From assembly GCA_913061055.1 (NCBI GenBank), contig CAJXVA010000007.1:1-60119 (forward strand): DNA of 60,119 nucleotides, written 5' to 3'. This stretch comes from an uncultured Pseudomonadota bacterium (lineage in GTDB: Bacteria; Myxococcota_A; Polyangia; Nannocystales; Nannocystaceae). This document shows, piece after piece, positions 9,214 to 18,636 of this stretch (position 1 is its first letter; the number at the start of each line of letters is the position of its first letter). The notes below the pieces were generated by a model that saw only the letters and a program-made list of their open reading frames with translations, made no database searches and was not told the DNA's origin. Position numbers and translations under genes: made by a program.

Positions 9214-10593
9214 GATGAGTCCGCCGTCGGATGCACCGGGCTTCCCCCACGAGGTGACCTCGGTGAGGCCGAGCTTGTGGATGAACGACAGCAGCAGTTG
9301 CTGATGGTTCGGGTTCCCCTCGAGCTGGGCGTAGTAGCCCGTTTCGAGGCTCCCCCCGCCTCTCCCCGCGACGATGAACGGCATGTCGTTGGTCGAGTGC
9401 GCACCGCCGTCCGCAACGTCCGACGCATACCAAGCGATCGAGTTGTCCAGGAGAGTCCCGTCCTCCTCCTCGACCTCTTTGAGCTTGCCGACGAGATAGG
9501 CGAACTGGTCGAAGTTCCAGCGGTCGATGATGCGTAGCTTTTCGATGTGGTTCTCGACGTTGCGCTGCAGGCCGTGCGTCGTGCTGTGGTGGCCGCTGTC
9601 GATCGTCTCGAGACTTCCGTTGTTGTCCCACTGCAGCCACGTCATCGGAGCACCGCACGACCCACCGAGCGACAAAGAAATGGTCGCGACACGGGTGAAG
9701 TCGAGCTCGAGCGCAAGCACCATCAAGTCGATGTGCAGCTTGAGGATCGTGGGGTAGTTGGCGTCCGTGTTGTCCACGGGCTCGCCCGTCATCACATCAC
9801 GCACGTCTTCGCAGTTGGCCGAGGTCACCGGGTCACCGATGCTATCGAGCACTTGCTCGATCGATCGGATGCTCTCGGCCATCCGCTCGAGCTTCTGCGA
9901 CTGTGCCTGTCCCATGCCGCACCGAGCCTGCATCACCGAGGTGCGCTCGCTGACAACATCGAGCACGCTCATTCGGCGATCCCGGGCTGCGAGGAGTTCG
10001 GGGGATGGGCCCCCGCCCTGGCAGTCTCCGACCAGAGGCGCGAACAGGGAGTTGTAGATGTCGAAGGGATTCTGCAGGTACTCGTTCTCGACGCCGTTTT
10101 CGTCGAACGAGATGTACATCGAGGGGCGAGTGCACTGCAGGCGGGTGCCCATCAGCAATGATTCAAAGGGCTGCCCGGCAGAGAGTTCCTTGCCGAGATA
10201 GTTGTCCAGCGACTCACCTTCGGCGTAGGGGCTGCTCTCGGCCCGCTGGTCACGACCGGTGAGAATCGAGCAAGAACCCTCGTTGTGGCTGTCGTTGCCA
10301 CCGCGGTTGATCCGAATGCCGCGCGGAATGATGATGTCGTCGAGGTGCGGCGCCAGGCCTTCGAGGGACGTGCCGGTGACGTCGTAGCTGCTCGAGGCTG
10401 CGGTGCCCGGGTTGCCGGTCGGCCAGAAGAATGGCTGGTGTACGCCACTCGAGGAAAAGAACGTGATGAAGCGACGCGGCGAGATGCTCCCGCCCGCGTG
10501 GGTGGGCTGCGCCGAACGGACGATTGGCCACACCAGGAGCGCGGCGGGCCCAAAGCGCAGCAGCAGGTCACGGCGTGATACAGGCATCGTCAT
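9208..10593 (-). CDS. DUF1552 secreted protein
   Basis: 461 aa. The N-terminus MPVSRRDLLLRFGPAALLVW is a Tat-type signal (SRRDLL). The body follows DUF1552: RRFITFFSSSGVHQPFFWPT, a segment with GNDSHNEGSCSILTGRD, the YISFDENG segment, and the C-terminal AWYASDVADGGAHSTNDMPF. It starts 26 bp inside the DUF1592 gene, so the two are translationally coupled. DUF1552 proteins typically accompany DUF1592/1588/1585 proteins in Planctomycetes and Myxococcota. The role is unproven but probably exported or periplasmic catabolism. Confidence 0.92.
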   Translation of the reverse strand: MTMPVSRRDLLLRFGPAALLVWPIVRSAQPTHAGGSISPRRFITFFSSSGVHQPFFWPTGNPGTAASSSYDVTGTSLEGLAPHLDDIIIPRGIRINRGGNDSHNEGSCSILTGRDQRAESSPYAEGESLDNYLGKELSAGQPFESLLMGTRLQCTRPSMYISFDENGVENEYLQNPFDIYNSLFAPLVGDCQGGGPSPELLAARDRRMSVLDVVSERTSVMQARCGMGQAQSQKLERMAESIRSIEQVLDSIGDPVTSANCEDVRDVMTGEPVDNTDANYPTILKLHIDLMVLALELDFTRVATISLSLGGSCGAPMTWLQWDNNGSLETIDSGHHSTTHGLQRNVENHIEKLRIIDRWNFDQFAYLVGKLKEVEEEDGTLLDNSIAWYASDVADGGAHSTNDMPFIVAGRGGGSLETGYYAQLEGNPNHQQLLLSFIHKLGLTEVTSWGKPGASDGGLIL

Positions 10594-12253
10594 TCTCCTT
10601 GGCGCGGGTACGGAAGGCGGCGGAAATCACGAGATCGCGGAAGAGCGCTCGAATGTTTGGAGTCTCGCGGAAGGTCTCGCTGAGACGGGCGATGTCATCG
10701 TCATCCGCCGAGTCCTCGCGTCGCCCTTGGGTGTAGCGAACGCCCTGCTTAACCAGGCAGTCATAGATTTCAGGCCGGTCCGCAAGGCTGTCGATGAGCG
10801 CCCGAACATCGCCGAACACAATCGGCTCCGGGCTCGTTGCCAGGAGCACCTGACCCGAGGGGTCGATGGTCTGGTCGTTCTCCAACGTGCGGAAGCGGCC
10901 CACCCCGTCGTACTGCTCCATCGCGAAGGAGAACGGGTGCATCGGGATGTGACAGCTGTTGCAGGGCGCCGTTTCCTCGAGGCTCTGGAGCTTCTCGCGG
11001 GTGGTCGCGTCGTCAGGGATCCCCGCCGGCGGGGTTGGCTCGACGCCAGCGGGTCTGGGCGGAAGATCTTGGCAAAGCATCCGGTTGAGCAACGCCTTGC
11101 CCCGATAGATCACTGCGGTTCCCCCTGCGTCCGACATGGCGACCACAACTGCCGGATGGGTGAAGATGCCCCGTCGCTCGTCGGGCGGCAGCTCCACGGG
11201 CATCCCGTCCATCGCCGACGCCTCGACACCGTACAGACCGGCGAGCCGCTCATCGACGAAGCTGACGTTCGTGGTCAGGAGCGTGCGGAAGTCCGCATCA
11301 TGCTCGTCCAACACATACTCGAACAGCTCGAGCGTAGAGGTGTGCATCGACGCCCGCATGGCCTCATCGAACTCCGGGAATGCGGTGGGGTTCTTTTCCA
11401 TGCCCCGCAGACCGGTTAGGCCCAGCCACTGAGAAAGGAACTCAATCATGCCGCGGTTGCCCTCGGGGTCGGCCAACATCCGGTCGAGCTCGGCGGCAAA
11501 CGCATCACGGTCGGCCAGCGATCCATCGGCCGCAGCAGCCAGCAACTGGTCGTCGGGCGGGCCGTTCCACACCATGTACGCGAGGTACTCGGCGAGTTCG
11601 TACGATGTCATCGTGACGTCTTCGCCGTCGCCACCAAGCTGGGTGCGGAAGAATGCCTTGGGCGAGAGCAGCGCTGCGACCAATACGCTCGCGAAGGCAT
11701 CGCGTGACCCCTGGATGGGCTGGAGGTTCGCGTAGAGATCGAGATAGGGTTCCGGTGGCGTGGCGTCGGTTCGATGCGCCTTGCGGAGGAAGGGCCCAAG
11801 GAACTCCGAGAGGCAGGCCTCGTCGAGAGCTTCCAGCCCGCATGGCAGCTGCCCACCTATCGTGTCGATGTTCTCGCTGGCGACCGCAAAGAGGTCCTCC
11901 TCGAGGCTGGCGAAGAACACATCATCGACGCCCACCGCGTTGGCGTAGTTGATGAAGTCGTCCGTCCGCGAGGTCCATGCGATCCGCGAAAGGTCGACAT
12001 CGATACCGAGCGCCCCCGCCACGGTGCGCTCGTACTGGCTCGCAGAGAGCCGCCAGACCCGGGTCGGGTCGAGCTCAGCATCGGCGGGCTCGTCGGTGTC
12101 GTCGGTGCCGTCTCCGTCGTCGGACGTGTCATCTCCATCAGAGCCCGGGTTGCCGCCATCCCCCCCAGTCTCCAGCGCTGGCGCCACCTCGGCCGAGAAG
12201 CCGGAGTAGCACCCGCTGCTGACCAGACAGCACGCCAAAGCGAGTCGTCTCAT
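10568..12253 (-). CDS. DUF1592/DUF1588/DUF1585 lipoprotein with c-type heme motif
   Basis: 561 aa from ATG 12253 (MRRLALACCLVSSGC lipobox); an ATG at 12268 adds five residues. After a Gly/Asp-rich linker come, in order: an N-terminal DUF1587-like segment (RVWRLSASQYERTV), DUF1592 (SYELAEYLAYMVWNGPPD to SQWLGLTGL), DUF1588 with a CNSCH heme-attachment motif followed by MHPFSFAMEQYDGVGRFRT, and DUF1585 at the C-terminus (IRALFRDLVISAAFRTR). First gene of a two-gene operon with the DUF1552 gene. The CxxCH motif suggests a covalently bound heme and a redox role outside the cytoplasm. Confidence 0.92.
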   Translation of the reverse strand: MRRLALACCLVSSGCYSGFSAEVAPALETGGDGGNPGSDGDDTSDDGDGTDDTDEPADAELDPTRVWRLSASQYERTVAGALGIDVDLSRIAWTSRTDDFINYANAVGVDDVFFASLEEDLFAVASENIDTIGGQLPCGLEALDEACLSEFLGPFLRKAHRTDATPPEPYLDLYANLQPIQGSRDAFASVLVAALLSPKAFFRTQLGGDGEDVTMTSYELAEYLAYMVWNGPPDDQLLAAAADGSLADRDAFAAELDRMLADPEGNRGMIEFLSQWLGLTGLRGMEKNPTAFPEFDEAMRASMHTSTLELFEYVLDEHDADFRTLLTTNVSFVDERLAGLYGVEASAMDGMPVELPPDERRGIFTHPAVVVAMSDAGGTAVIYRGKALLNRMLCQDLPPRPAGVEPTPPAGIPDDATTREKLQSLEETAPCNSCHIPMHPFSFAMEQYDGVGRFRTLENDQTIDPSGQVLLATSPEPIVFGDVRALIDSLADRPEIYDCLVKQGVRYTQGRREDSADDDDIARLSETFRETPNIRALFRDLVISAAFRTRAKENDDACITP

Positions 12254-12355
12254 CCCCACGGATGCCATGTTCCCACTCCCACCGCTTCTGTCTCAAGCAA
12301 TAGCGTCGCAAGCGAAGGTGGTGGGGTCGACTACGCTCTGTGCTCGAATACGGCG

Positions 12356-12523
12356 TCACTGATCGTCGAGCTCTTCGTCGACATGGCTGCCGGGCTGCAA
12401 TGTGAGAGAGGACGAGTCGATGCGGGCAGCGACTCGGCTGGGGAGGATGTGCTGCAGCTCTGCCGCGGCGTGTTCGGGCTGACCGAAGATGGTCTGCGGC
12501 ATCGCGTCGTGGGCGTTGGCCAC
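12356..12523 (-). pseudogene. Truncated Rpn-family nuclease/transposase, 5' fragment
   Basis: From GTG 12523 the 55-residue product matches the first 55 residues of the full-length Rpn gene at 25270-26262: NAHDAMPQTIFGQPEHAAAEL here, NAPHDALFKTIFGQPKHAAAEL there, continuing through SSLTLQPG and VDEEL. It then stops after DDQ, exactly where the intact gene continues into the catalytic HSDLLF segment. Nucleotide similarity extends upstream of the start to about 12665, so the promoter/leader was copied too. No nuclease residues remain. Confidence 0.75.
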
Positions 12524-12876
12524 CGGGGCTGAGCGAGCACTCGAGCGTCGTGCGAGCTCGGATCTCAGGGGCGGTCGGACACCTGCCTGCTGGGGACGTT
12601 GTCTACGTCGAGCCACTCCGCAGCGGCGTCCGACGGGGCGACGCGTTCGGTGCTGCGGAACGCCCTCGCTCTGCCTCGCCAGTCCCAACAGGCGGCTCGC
12701 TGGGTTCTACCCCCGCGGCTTGCGCCACTGCACTGCCATTCCCAGGCGCAAGCGGCGAGCCCGTTCCCCTGGAGGGCGAGGCCTGCTCTCCTCGATCCTC
12801 ACCCCCCACAAGCTGTCCGCGCAGTTTCTACCCCTTACGACTGTTCGTTCACGAGCATGCGTTCTAGAGTCGAGGC
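12524..12876. other. Intergenic: duplicated Rpn leader, then no gene seen
   Basis: The first ~140 bp resemble the sequence upstream of the intact Rpn gene (26263-26402); for example both contain a CGGACACCTG block followed by GACGTTGTC. From about 12670 to the GTG at 12877 I see no ORF with coding character. This stretch should hold the promoter of the VWA lipoprotein gene. Confidence 0.5.
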
Positions 12877-14073
12877 GTGACGACGTCTCAAGCTAACCGA
12901 GCACGTTCAGGGCACGCCACCGCTCTCGGGTTTGCGCTCGCGACACTCGGGTTGCTGGGGTGCTCGAGCGACGAGGCCGGAGCCGACGGCACCGACGGCA
13001 TCGTGTCCGCCGGTGTCGACACTGGCCCCGGTGTTACGGAATCGACGGGCGAGGTCCCGTCCTCGACCAGCTCCGGCGACGCCACCTCCACCGGGTCTGC
13101 CGGCGTCACGTCAATGACTCCCGACGACGACGACACAGACTCCGGCCCCCCGCCGATCGTTCTCGACGTCAATGAGGTCCCCAAGGGCGGCGCAGCCTGC
13201 GACGAGCAAGCCCCGACGATCGATTTCGTCGAGCCGACGATGGTCATGGTCCTCGACCACTCGGGTTCGATGGGCGGCAGCTTCTCCGATCCTGTACTCG
13301 GCTCAATCACCCGGTGGAACGCGCTTCACAACGCCGTCACGTTCATCCTCGAGTCCTACGCTCCGGTCGTCGAGTTCGGCGTCAAGGTGTTTCCCTCCGA
13401 CAACAGCTGCGGCGTCTCGGCGGGTCTCGACGTGGACCCCGCGCTCGACAACGACGCCGCGATCCTGAGCTCGATCCCGGTCGCGTCCAGTACCGGTACC
13501 GGATCCACGCCCGCGTACGAGGCGTTCGTCCAGGGAGCCCTCTCGCTCGTCCTCGAGGCCGACCCGGACCGGCCTCGCGCTGCGCTCCTCCTGCTCGACG
13601 GGGACGCGGGGTGCGCGGGTTCTCCCGCAAGCCTGACGTTTGAGATCGAAACTCTGTTTCAGGACCACGGGATCCCGACCTACGTCGTCGGCGTCGATAT
13701 CGGCACGTTCACAGTCGCAGACATGAACGCCTACGCCGAGGCCGGCGGCGTTCCGCTCGGCATGCCCGGTGACGCCGAGCGTTTCTACAACGCCACCGAC
13801 ACCACTCAACTGCAGTCCTTCATGGACGATGTCATCGGCGACCTGCTCAGCTGCGACCTGGAGCTCGACCCCGCCCCAACGCACCCCAGCCTCGCCGAGG
13901 TCGACATCGATGGCAGCCAGTACGAGTTGATCGATTCCGAAGCATGCGAGGCCGGCGACGACGGATGGACGTACAGCGTCGAGTACACGCAGATCCGCCT
14001 GTGCGGAGCGGCCTGCGACGCCTACCGCGACGTCCAGCAGGCCGACGTGGCGTTCTTCTGCCCTCAGGGGTGA
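12877..14073 (+). CDS. von Willebrand factor A domain lipoprotein
   Basis: 398 aa, GTG start. A lipoprotein signal (ALGFALATLGLLGC) is followed by a Ser/Thr/Gly/Asp linker to about residue 95. The VWA domain carries an intact MIDAS DHSGSM at residues 127-132, then a strand/helix alternation including ALLLLDGDAGC and TYVVGVDIGTF. A C-terminal ~70-residue tail contains cysteines arranged like disulfides (LSCDLELDP ... CEAGDDGW ... LCGAACDAY). Likely a cell-surface metal-dependent adhesin or scaffold. Close relatives of this layout (lipobox-linker-VWA) are abundant in Nannocystaceae. Confidence 0.88.
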   Translation: MTTSQANRARSGHATALGFALATLGLLGCSSDEAGADGTDGIVSAGVDTGPGVTESTGEVPSSTSSGDATSTGSAGVTSMTPDDDDTDSGPPPIVLDVNEVPKGGAACDEQAPTIDFVEPTMVMVLDHSGSMGGSFSDPVLGSITRWNALHNAVTFILESYAPVVEFGVKVFPSDNSCGVSAGLDVDPALDNDAAILSSIPVASSTGTGSTPAYEAFVQGALSLVLEADPDRPRAALLLLDGDAGCAGSPASLTFEIETLFQDHGIPTYVVGVDIGTFTVADMNAYAEAGGVPLGMPGDAERFYNATDTTQLQSFMDDVIGDLLSCDLELDPAPTHPSLAEVDIDGSQYELIDSEACEAGDDGWTYSVEYTQIRLCGAACDAYRDVQQADVAFFCPQG

Positions 14074-14416
14074 AGAGCGCCCACGACTTGGGGGCGACGG
14101 TGTCGTCGGAACCTCGGCTGGAGAACCCCCTACAAGCTCCTCCACTGTGTCCTCGCACGGACGATGGAATTCGAGCTCCGCTTTGTCGCTGTGCGAAGCT
14201 GGCACGTGGAGTTGGCCGAGCGGTAGCTCCGGCACACGTGGGCGTCCGCGGTTTGCCAGGACCGCGTCACGGAAACGAGGCTCGGAATGAAACGCTGCGA
14301 TGGGGCGTGGAGCTAGCCATGCCGAGAATCGATGACCGCTGGCTGTGCTTCGCGCTTGGGCCGCTGGTCACTGTCGTTGTCCCCCCTGTCCAACACGGGT
14401 TGTTCGCTGCCGAAGG
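14074..14416. other. Intergenic between convergent genes, nothing recognised
   Basis: 343 bp between the VWA gene and the convergent M16 gene. Open frames exist on the plus strand but show no start context, no conserved motif and no coding character. No clear terminator hairpin with a T tract was found. Confidence 0.5.
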
Positions 14417-15880
14417 CTAGCCGCCCGCCGCCTCGGCCTCCCACGGTGAGACTGTGCCCCTGCCTTTTTCCGCATCCGAGGTAGGAGCAGGGGCTTCTTC
14501 ATGGGCAGCTCGACGCGGCCCAAGGATCTCCTCGGGCGTGCGGACGACGTGCGTCACGTTCTTCAGCTGCGGTCCGATGACGTCCGGGTCGCCGACGATG
14601 ACCACGTGCAGATGCTTGACGAGGAAGTGCTTTCGGTAGGCCCGCGTGACCTGCTCGGGTCCGGGCTGGGCCGAGAGCGACTGGAAGGGGGCGCCGGCCG
14701 GCAACGTGTAGCCTCGCTCGAACGCTTCGTGCAGGCGAAGCAGGTGCACGATTGCCAAGCTGCGCTGCTCGTAGGCAGCTGCAACCAATCGGGTCGTGCC
14801 GTAGTCGAGTTGCTGTCCGGTCACTGTCTCCGCGGTGCCAAAGGAGCTCATCATGAACCCCGCGGCGTCCTTCGCATCCTTGGGCGGGACGCGAGCGGTC
14901 ACGCCCCAAAGGCTGAGCGGACCGTCGTCGAGCACGGCGAGTCGTGCCCCGTAGGTCTTCTGTGTCAGCTCGCGCATGACATGGTTCGACCTGGCCATCG
15001 CGGCCCCTACAACGATCGGCACGGCGGGCTTGGGGTCCGGCGGCACGCTGGTCCCGACGAGGATCGTGGCGGTGTCGAAGCCACGCAAGGGGACAAAGGT
15101 GAACACGCCAGGCTGCTTCGTCACCGGAACGTCCACAACCTTCGGCGAGGCGCGGTGGGGCCAGCTCCCAGACGCCGCCTCGGCCCACGCATGGGCGGCA
15201 TTCGAATCGTGCGGGCCCACCACGAGCCAGCAGGCCGACGCGCTCGTGAACATGTCGTTGCGCGCGGCTTTCAGGGCGGCGAAGGAAATCGACTCGAGGG
15301 ACGCAGCCGTGCCCAGGCCGAGGCTGTCGAAGACCGTGGACGACGGGCTGAGCGTGGACTGCACCAGGGCCAAGCGCGCGAGCTGGGCCGGACTCCGCCC
15401 GTGACTCGCCACGAGTCCACGCTGATGCCCCTTGGCCGTCTCGAACGCGAGTTCGCTGTCGGCCTGAACGAGGAGCTGTGAGAGGGCCTGCATGGCGGCC
15501 GGAACGTCGCGGTGTTCGACGGTCACCATCAAGCGGGTCGACGTCGTGCCGACGTCGATCGAGACCACCGCGCCAACGGCATCAAGTCCGGGGGAGAGGT
15601 TCGTGTCGGCTTCGAGCTGCAGCCACGCGCCCAGGAGCATCGCCATGCCCGGGACGCGCTCGTCGACGTATCCGCGCCCGAAGACCAGCGCGAGCGTGGT
15701 CGTCGCGGGGTGTTCGAAGCCCGAGGTCAGGACGCCGATCCCGTTGCCGAGCTGCGTTCGTTCGGATGAGGCGGGCACGAAGGCGAGGTCCGTCTCCGTG
15801 TCCGGAAGGGAGTAGCGCATCAGCTCGCCGCTGGCGCACCCGGAAGCGGCGAGTAGGAGACTGAGGACGAATCGCTTCAT
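14417..15880 (-). CDS. M16-like peptidase lipoprotein lacking the zinc motif
   Basis: 487 aa. Lipoprotein signal KRFVLSLLLAASGC. The fold matches the M16 family: TQLGNGIGVLTSG (strand with N-G turn), then a region aligned to the M16 catalytic helix but reading VPGMAMLLGAWLQLE instead of HxxEH, so zinc cannot be bound there. The second M16 half includes GVFTFVPLRGFDTATILVGTSV and EQVTRAYRKHFLVKHLHVVIVGDPD. In two-subunit M16 enzymes one subunit is catalytic and the other inactive; here the inactive partner overlaps the active gene by 4 bp (ATGA), which suits an obligate heterodimer held at the membrane. Confidence 0.88.
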   Translation of the reverse strand: MKRFVLSLLLAASGCASGELMRYSLPDTETDLAFVPASSERTQLGNGIGVLTSGFEHPATTTLALVFGRGYVDERVPGMAMLLGAWLQLEADTNLSPGLDAVGAVVSIDVGTTSTRLMVTVEHRDVPAAMQALSQLLVQADSELAFETAKGHQRGLVASHGRSPAQLARLALVQSTLSPSSTVFDSLGLGTAASLESISFAALKAARNDMFTSASACWLVVGPHDSNAAHAWAEAASGSWPHRASPKVVDVPVTKQPGVFTFVPLRGFDTATILVGTSVPPDPKPAVPIVVGAAMARSNHVMRELTQKTYGARLAVLDDGPLSLWGVTARVPPKDAKDAAGFMMSSFGTAETVTGQQLDYGTTRLVAAAYEQRSLAIVHLLRLHEAFERGYTLPAGAPFQSLSAQPGPEQVTRAYRKHFLVKHLHVVIVGDPDVIGPQLKNVTHVVRTPEEILGPRRAAHEEAPAPTSDAEKGRGTVSPWEAEAAGG

Positions 15881-17160
15881 CGGCCGGATGGGGGCGTCTG
15901 CAGGACGACGAGACTTGGCGCGCGGACCAGTTGCACATCGACGAACTGCCGAACCTGCGCAGGCGTGACGTCGGTCGGGTTGATCTCCCCCTGGGGCGCG
16001 TCGCGAGCTTCGCTTCGGGCGAGGAACTCGGCACGTCGCTCGAGCGAGTCAAGTTCCGACAGCAGCGCGACGCCCCGCCGCCTGAGCGCAGCTTCGAGTT
16101 CTTGCGTGGTGGGAGGGTGTTCGATCACCTCCACGAGCGCCGCGCGAAGCTCGGCCTCGAGGGCCTTGGGCGCCGCTCGAAAACCGCCGAGCGAGGCGAG
16201 CCCGAACGTACGCCCGCCGAAGTTCAGGGGGAGCGCCTCGTTGTGGAGCACGCCCGTGGGGCTGCTGGGCTGTAGTGCTCCTCGGCGCCGGAAACGACGC
16301 GCGAGCACGGCATTCGTGACGATGGCGACAGCCTCATCGTCCTCTTGGAGCGGCCAGACGACGAGCGCCAATGGTCCCGTCCCTGCAGCGCCAGCGATCT
16401 CCTTGCGAACCGTTTTGGAGAGCTCGATCGGCGGGACCTCCGGTTCGGGGACGTCCGGGCCGGGGAGCAGGCGGCCGAAGTACTGCTCGATGCGTTCTTC
16501 GGTATCGCTCGGTAGGTCTCCGGCCAGGACGAGGATGGCGTTGTTCGGCGTGATCGACCACCGATCGAACTCCTCGAGCTCGTCCAGCGTGATCGGGGCG
16601 AGCGTTTTCCCTGTGGATGGATGCAACGGATGCGTCGGAGGATGGAGCGTGCGCAGTGCGGTCTGCAGCGCCGCGCCCGACTGCAGATCGTCTCGACCCT
16701 CGGCAAGCTCGCGGACGATGATGCGCTTCTCGTCCTCGAGCGTGTCGTACTTGAACCGCGCGTGACCCATGCGGTCGGCTTCGAGTCGAATCGCAGCGCG
16801 GACGCTGGTGGGTGGAACCATCTCGAACAGCTGCATGACGTCGTCTTCAGTCGAGGCGTTCGCCCGGATGGCGTGCATGCGCGCGAGTTCCGACCAGACC
16901 GGGATCTCGAGGTGCTTGGTCGTGCCGAAGAGGTTGTGCTCGAGCAGGTGCGTCATGCCCTGCTGACCCGGCGGGTCGTCCCGACGTCCGACCTCGTAGA
17001 GCACCCGGACCGCGACCAAGGGCTGGCTGTGGTCTTCGTGCAGGACCACGCGCAGCCCGTTCTTCAGCGTGTACCGCTTGCTGGGAATGAGCGGGTTGGA
17101 CTGGGGCGCGGCCGCAGGGACGGATAGCGAAGCGGCCAGAAGGGCGGCACCGAGGAACAT
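15877..17160 (-). CDS. M16 family zinc metallopeptidase (catalytic subunit)
   Basis: 427 aa from ATG 17160. A signal peptide (FLGAALLAASLSVPAAA) follows; the longer open frame to 17298 has no coding character and runs into the divergent TPR gene. Inverted zinc motif HLLEH at residues 71-75, with the third ligand region EDEKRIIVREL about 76 residues later (E~151). The typical N-terminal TLKNGLRVVLHEDHSQPLVAV strand precedes it. It is translated just before its inactive partner, and the pair probably forms a periplasmic or secreted processing peptidase. The N-terminus of a lost M16 paralogue survives at 25130-25202. Confidence 0.9.
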   Translation of the reverse strand: MFLGAALLAASLSVPAAAPQSNPLIPSKRYTLKNGLRVVLHEDHSQPLVAVRVLYEVGRRDDPPGQQGMTHLLEHNLFGTTKHLEIPVWSELARMHAIRANASTEDDVMQLFEMVPPTSVRAAIRLEADRMGHARFKYDTLEDEKRIIVRELAEGRDDLQSGAALQTALRTLHPPTHPLHPSTGKTLAPITLDELEEFDRWSITPNNAILVLAGDLPSDTEERIEQYFGRLLPGPDVPEPEVPPIELSKTVRKEIAGAAGTGPLALVVWPLQEDDEAVAIVTNAVLARRFRRRGALQPSSPTGVLHNEALPLNFGGRTFGLASLGGFRAAPKALEAELRAALVEVIEHPPTTQELEAALRRRGVALLSELDSLERRAEFLARSEARDAPQGEINPTDVTPAQVRQFVDVQLVRAPSLVVLQTPPSGR

Positions 17161-17333
17161 GACGCGGACGATAGCGCTTGGGGGACGTTGTTCGGAGGTA
17201 TTCTGGGTCGTCCGGCGTTCCCTGCCGCGTCCCGATCGGAGCCTTCGGGCCGGGGACGCGAGCGGGTGCGTGACGCAGACGCAACCCTGCAGCCGCAAAC
17301 AGATCGCCTCACCTACGATACTTTCGGTCCCTG

Positions 17334-18566
17334 ATGTTCAGCCGATGGTTCAAGCCCAAGTCACCGCAACAATGGGCCGAGCGCGCCGCGAAGTGCCTAC
17401 CCGGCGACCCCGCAGAAGCGCTTCGGGCGGTCGGCGAGGGGTTGAAGCAGTTTCCCGAGAGCGTCCTGCTCCTCGAATGCACGTGCGACCTCGCCGGGAT
17501 GGTCGGCAACTCCGAGGCGCGACTCGACGCCAGTTCCCGGTTGGTCGAGATCGAGGACAGCGCGAACTCGTGGTTTCTTCGGGGGTGCGCGCTCGGGAAC
17601 GCAGAACTCAAAGACGAGGCTCTGGCCGCGTACCGCCGGGCGGTGGAACTCGATCCTCAGCACGCCGACTCCTGGATCAACCTCGGGTCGATCATCGACG
17701 ACCAACGCGATCACCACGGAGCGATCGAGGCGTATGAGCGGGCGCTCGCTGTGAGCCCCGACGACGAGATGGCGTGGTCCAACATGGGAAACAGCCTCAC
17801 CGAGCTCGGACGTTTCGACGACGCAGCCGAGTGCTACCGCAAGGCCGGAGACGTCGACCGCCAGCGCATCGCGTTGGCCAGCGGAGGCCGAACGGACGAG
17901 GTGCACCAGCTGCAATCACAGGCCAGCCTCGAACAGGGCGAGTTCCGGGAGCAGACACGGGCCCTGGATGGCCGCCGCCTGGTCGCAAGGTACTTCATTG
18001 GCCAGCACTCCAACCCCGAGTTGCTCGACCTCGTGATCGAGCAGCTCCTGGACTACACAGCGTCGCGCGTTGGGGTGGGGAGAGGCTTGGCGGACGGCGT
18101 GACGCTCCAGTATCTATGGCCTGTCGTCACGCTGCGGGAGCGCGGCACCGACCTGGTGCTCTGCGAGGCTGCCCAAGCCAGCGACCCATCGCGACTGCGC
18201 GAAGAGCTGACCTTCACCGCGTTCACCCTGGTATTGCTGCACATCGTGCACAACGTTGTTGGGGTCGAGCCACAAGCCTGCCCGTTCCCCGCGACCATGA
18301 TCGTGCAGAAGGGGGCCCTCGGCGCCGAGAGAACCGTCTTCTGTCGGACCGATCCGCAGGCAGAGGGCGACAGCGGTTGGCGGCTGTTCTACAACGACGA
18401 TCAGAGCGTCCCGGTTGCGACCGTACCGCTGCTGCTCGTCATCTCTGCCGTACCCGTACTCGCCAAGCTCGTGACCTTGCCCGTGGATTGGTCTGCACAG
18501 CTCGAGTGCGATGAGCTGCTTCGGATCTTGGATCCGGAGGGGGTCGTCCGCCTCGACGAAACCTGA
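17334..18566 (+). CDS. TPR protein with Imm33/DUF2185-like tail
   Basis: 410 aa. Four or more TPR helices between residues ~15 and 175 are clear (for example AYRRAVELDPQHADSWINLG, AYERALAVSPDDEMAWSNMG and ECYRKAGD). The middle region (190-300) is unassigned, with hydrophobic helices. The C-terminal part contains DSGWRLFYNDDQSVP, which resembles the DSGWR core of DUF2185/Imm33 immunity-type domains; that assignment is from memory and tentative. No signal peptide, so probably cytoplasmic. It is divergent from the M16 operon with about 170 bp between. Confidence 0.72.
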   Translation: MFSRWFKPKSPQQWAERAAKCLPGDPAEALRAVGEGLKQFPESVLLLECTCDLAGMVGNSEARLDASSRLVEIEDSANSWFLRGCALGNAELKDEALAAYRRAVELDPQHADSWINLGSIIDDQRDHHGAIEAYERALAVSPDDEMAWSNMGNSLTELGRFDDAAECYRKAGDVDRQRIALASGGRTDEVHQLQSQASLEQGEFREQTRALDGRRLVARYFIGQHSNPELLDLVIEQLLDYTASRVGVGRGLADGVTLQYLWPVVTLRERGTDLVLCEAAQASDPSRLREELTFTAFTLVLLHIVHNVVGVEPQACPFPATMIVQKGALGAERTVFCRTDPQAEGDSGWRLFYNDDQSVPVATVPLLLVISAVPVLAKLVTLPVDWSAQLECDELLRILDPEGVVRLDET

Positions 18567-18582
18567 CCCGAGCACCTCTGCT

Positions 18583-18600
18583 CCCGAGACCTGTCTCGGG
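18583..18600. terminator. Hairpin between convergent genes
   Basis: CCCGAGAC-CT-GTCTCGGG is a perfect 8-bp inverted repeat between the TPR gene and the convergent M19-like gene. It could act on both strands but lacks a T tract. Confidence 0.45.
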
Positions 18601-18636
18601 CACCGTGCAGGGGCGCGGCGCGGCGGAGTCGGGGCC

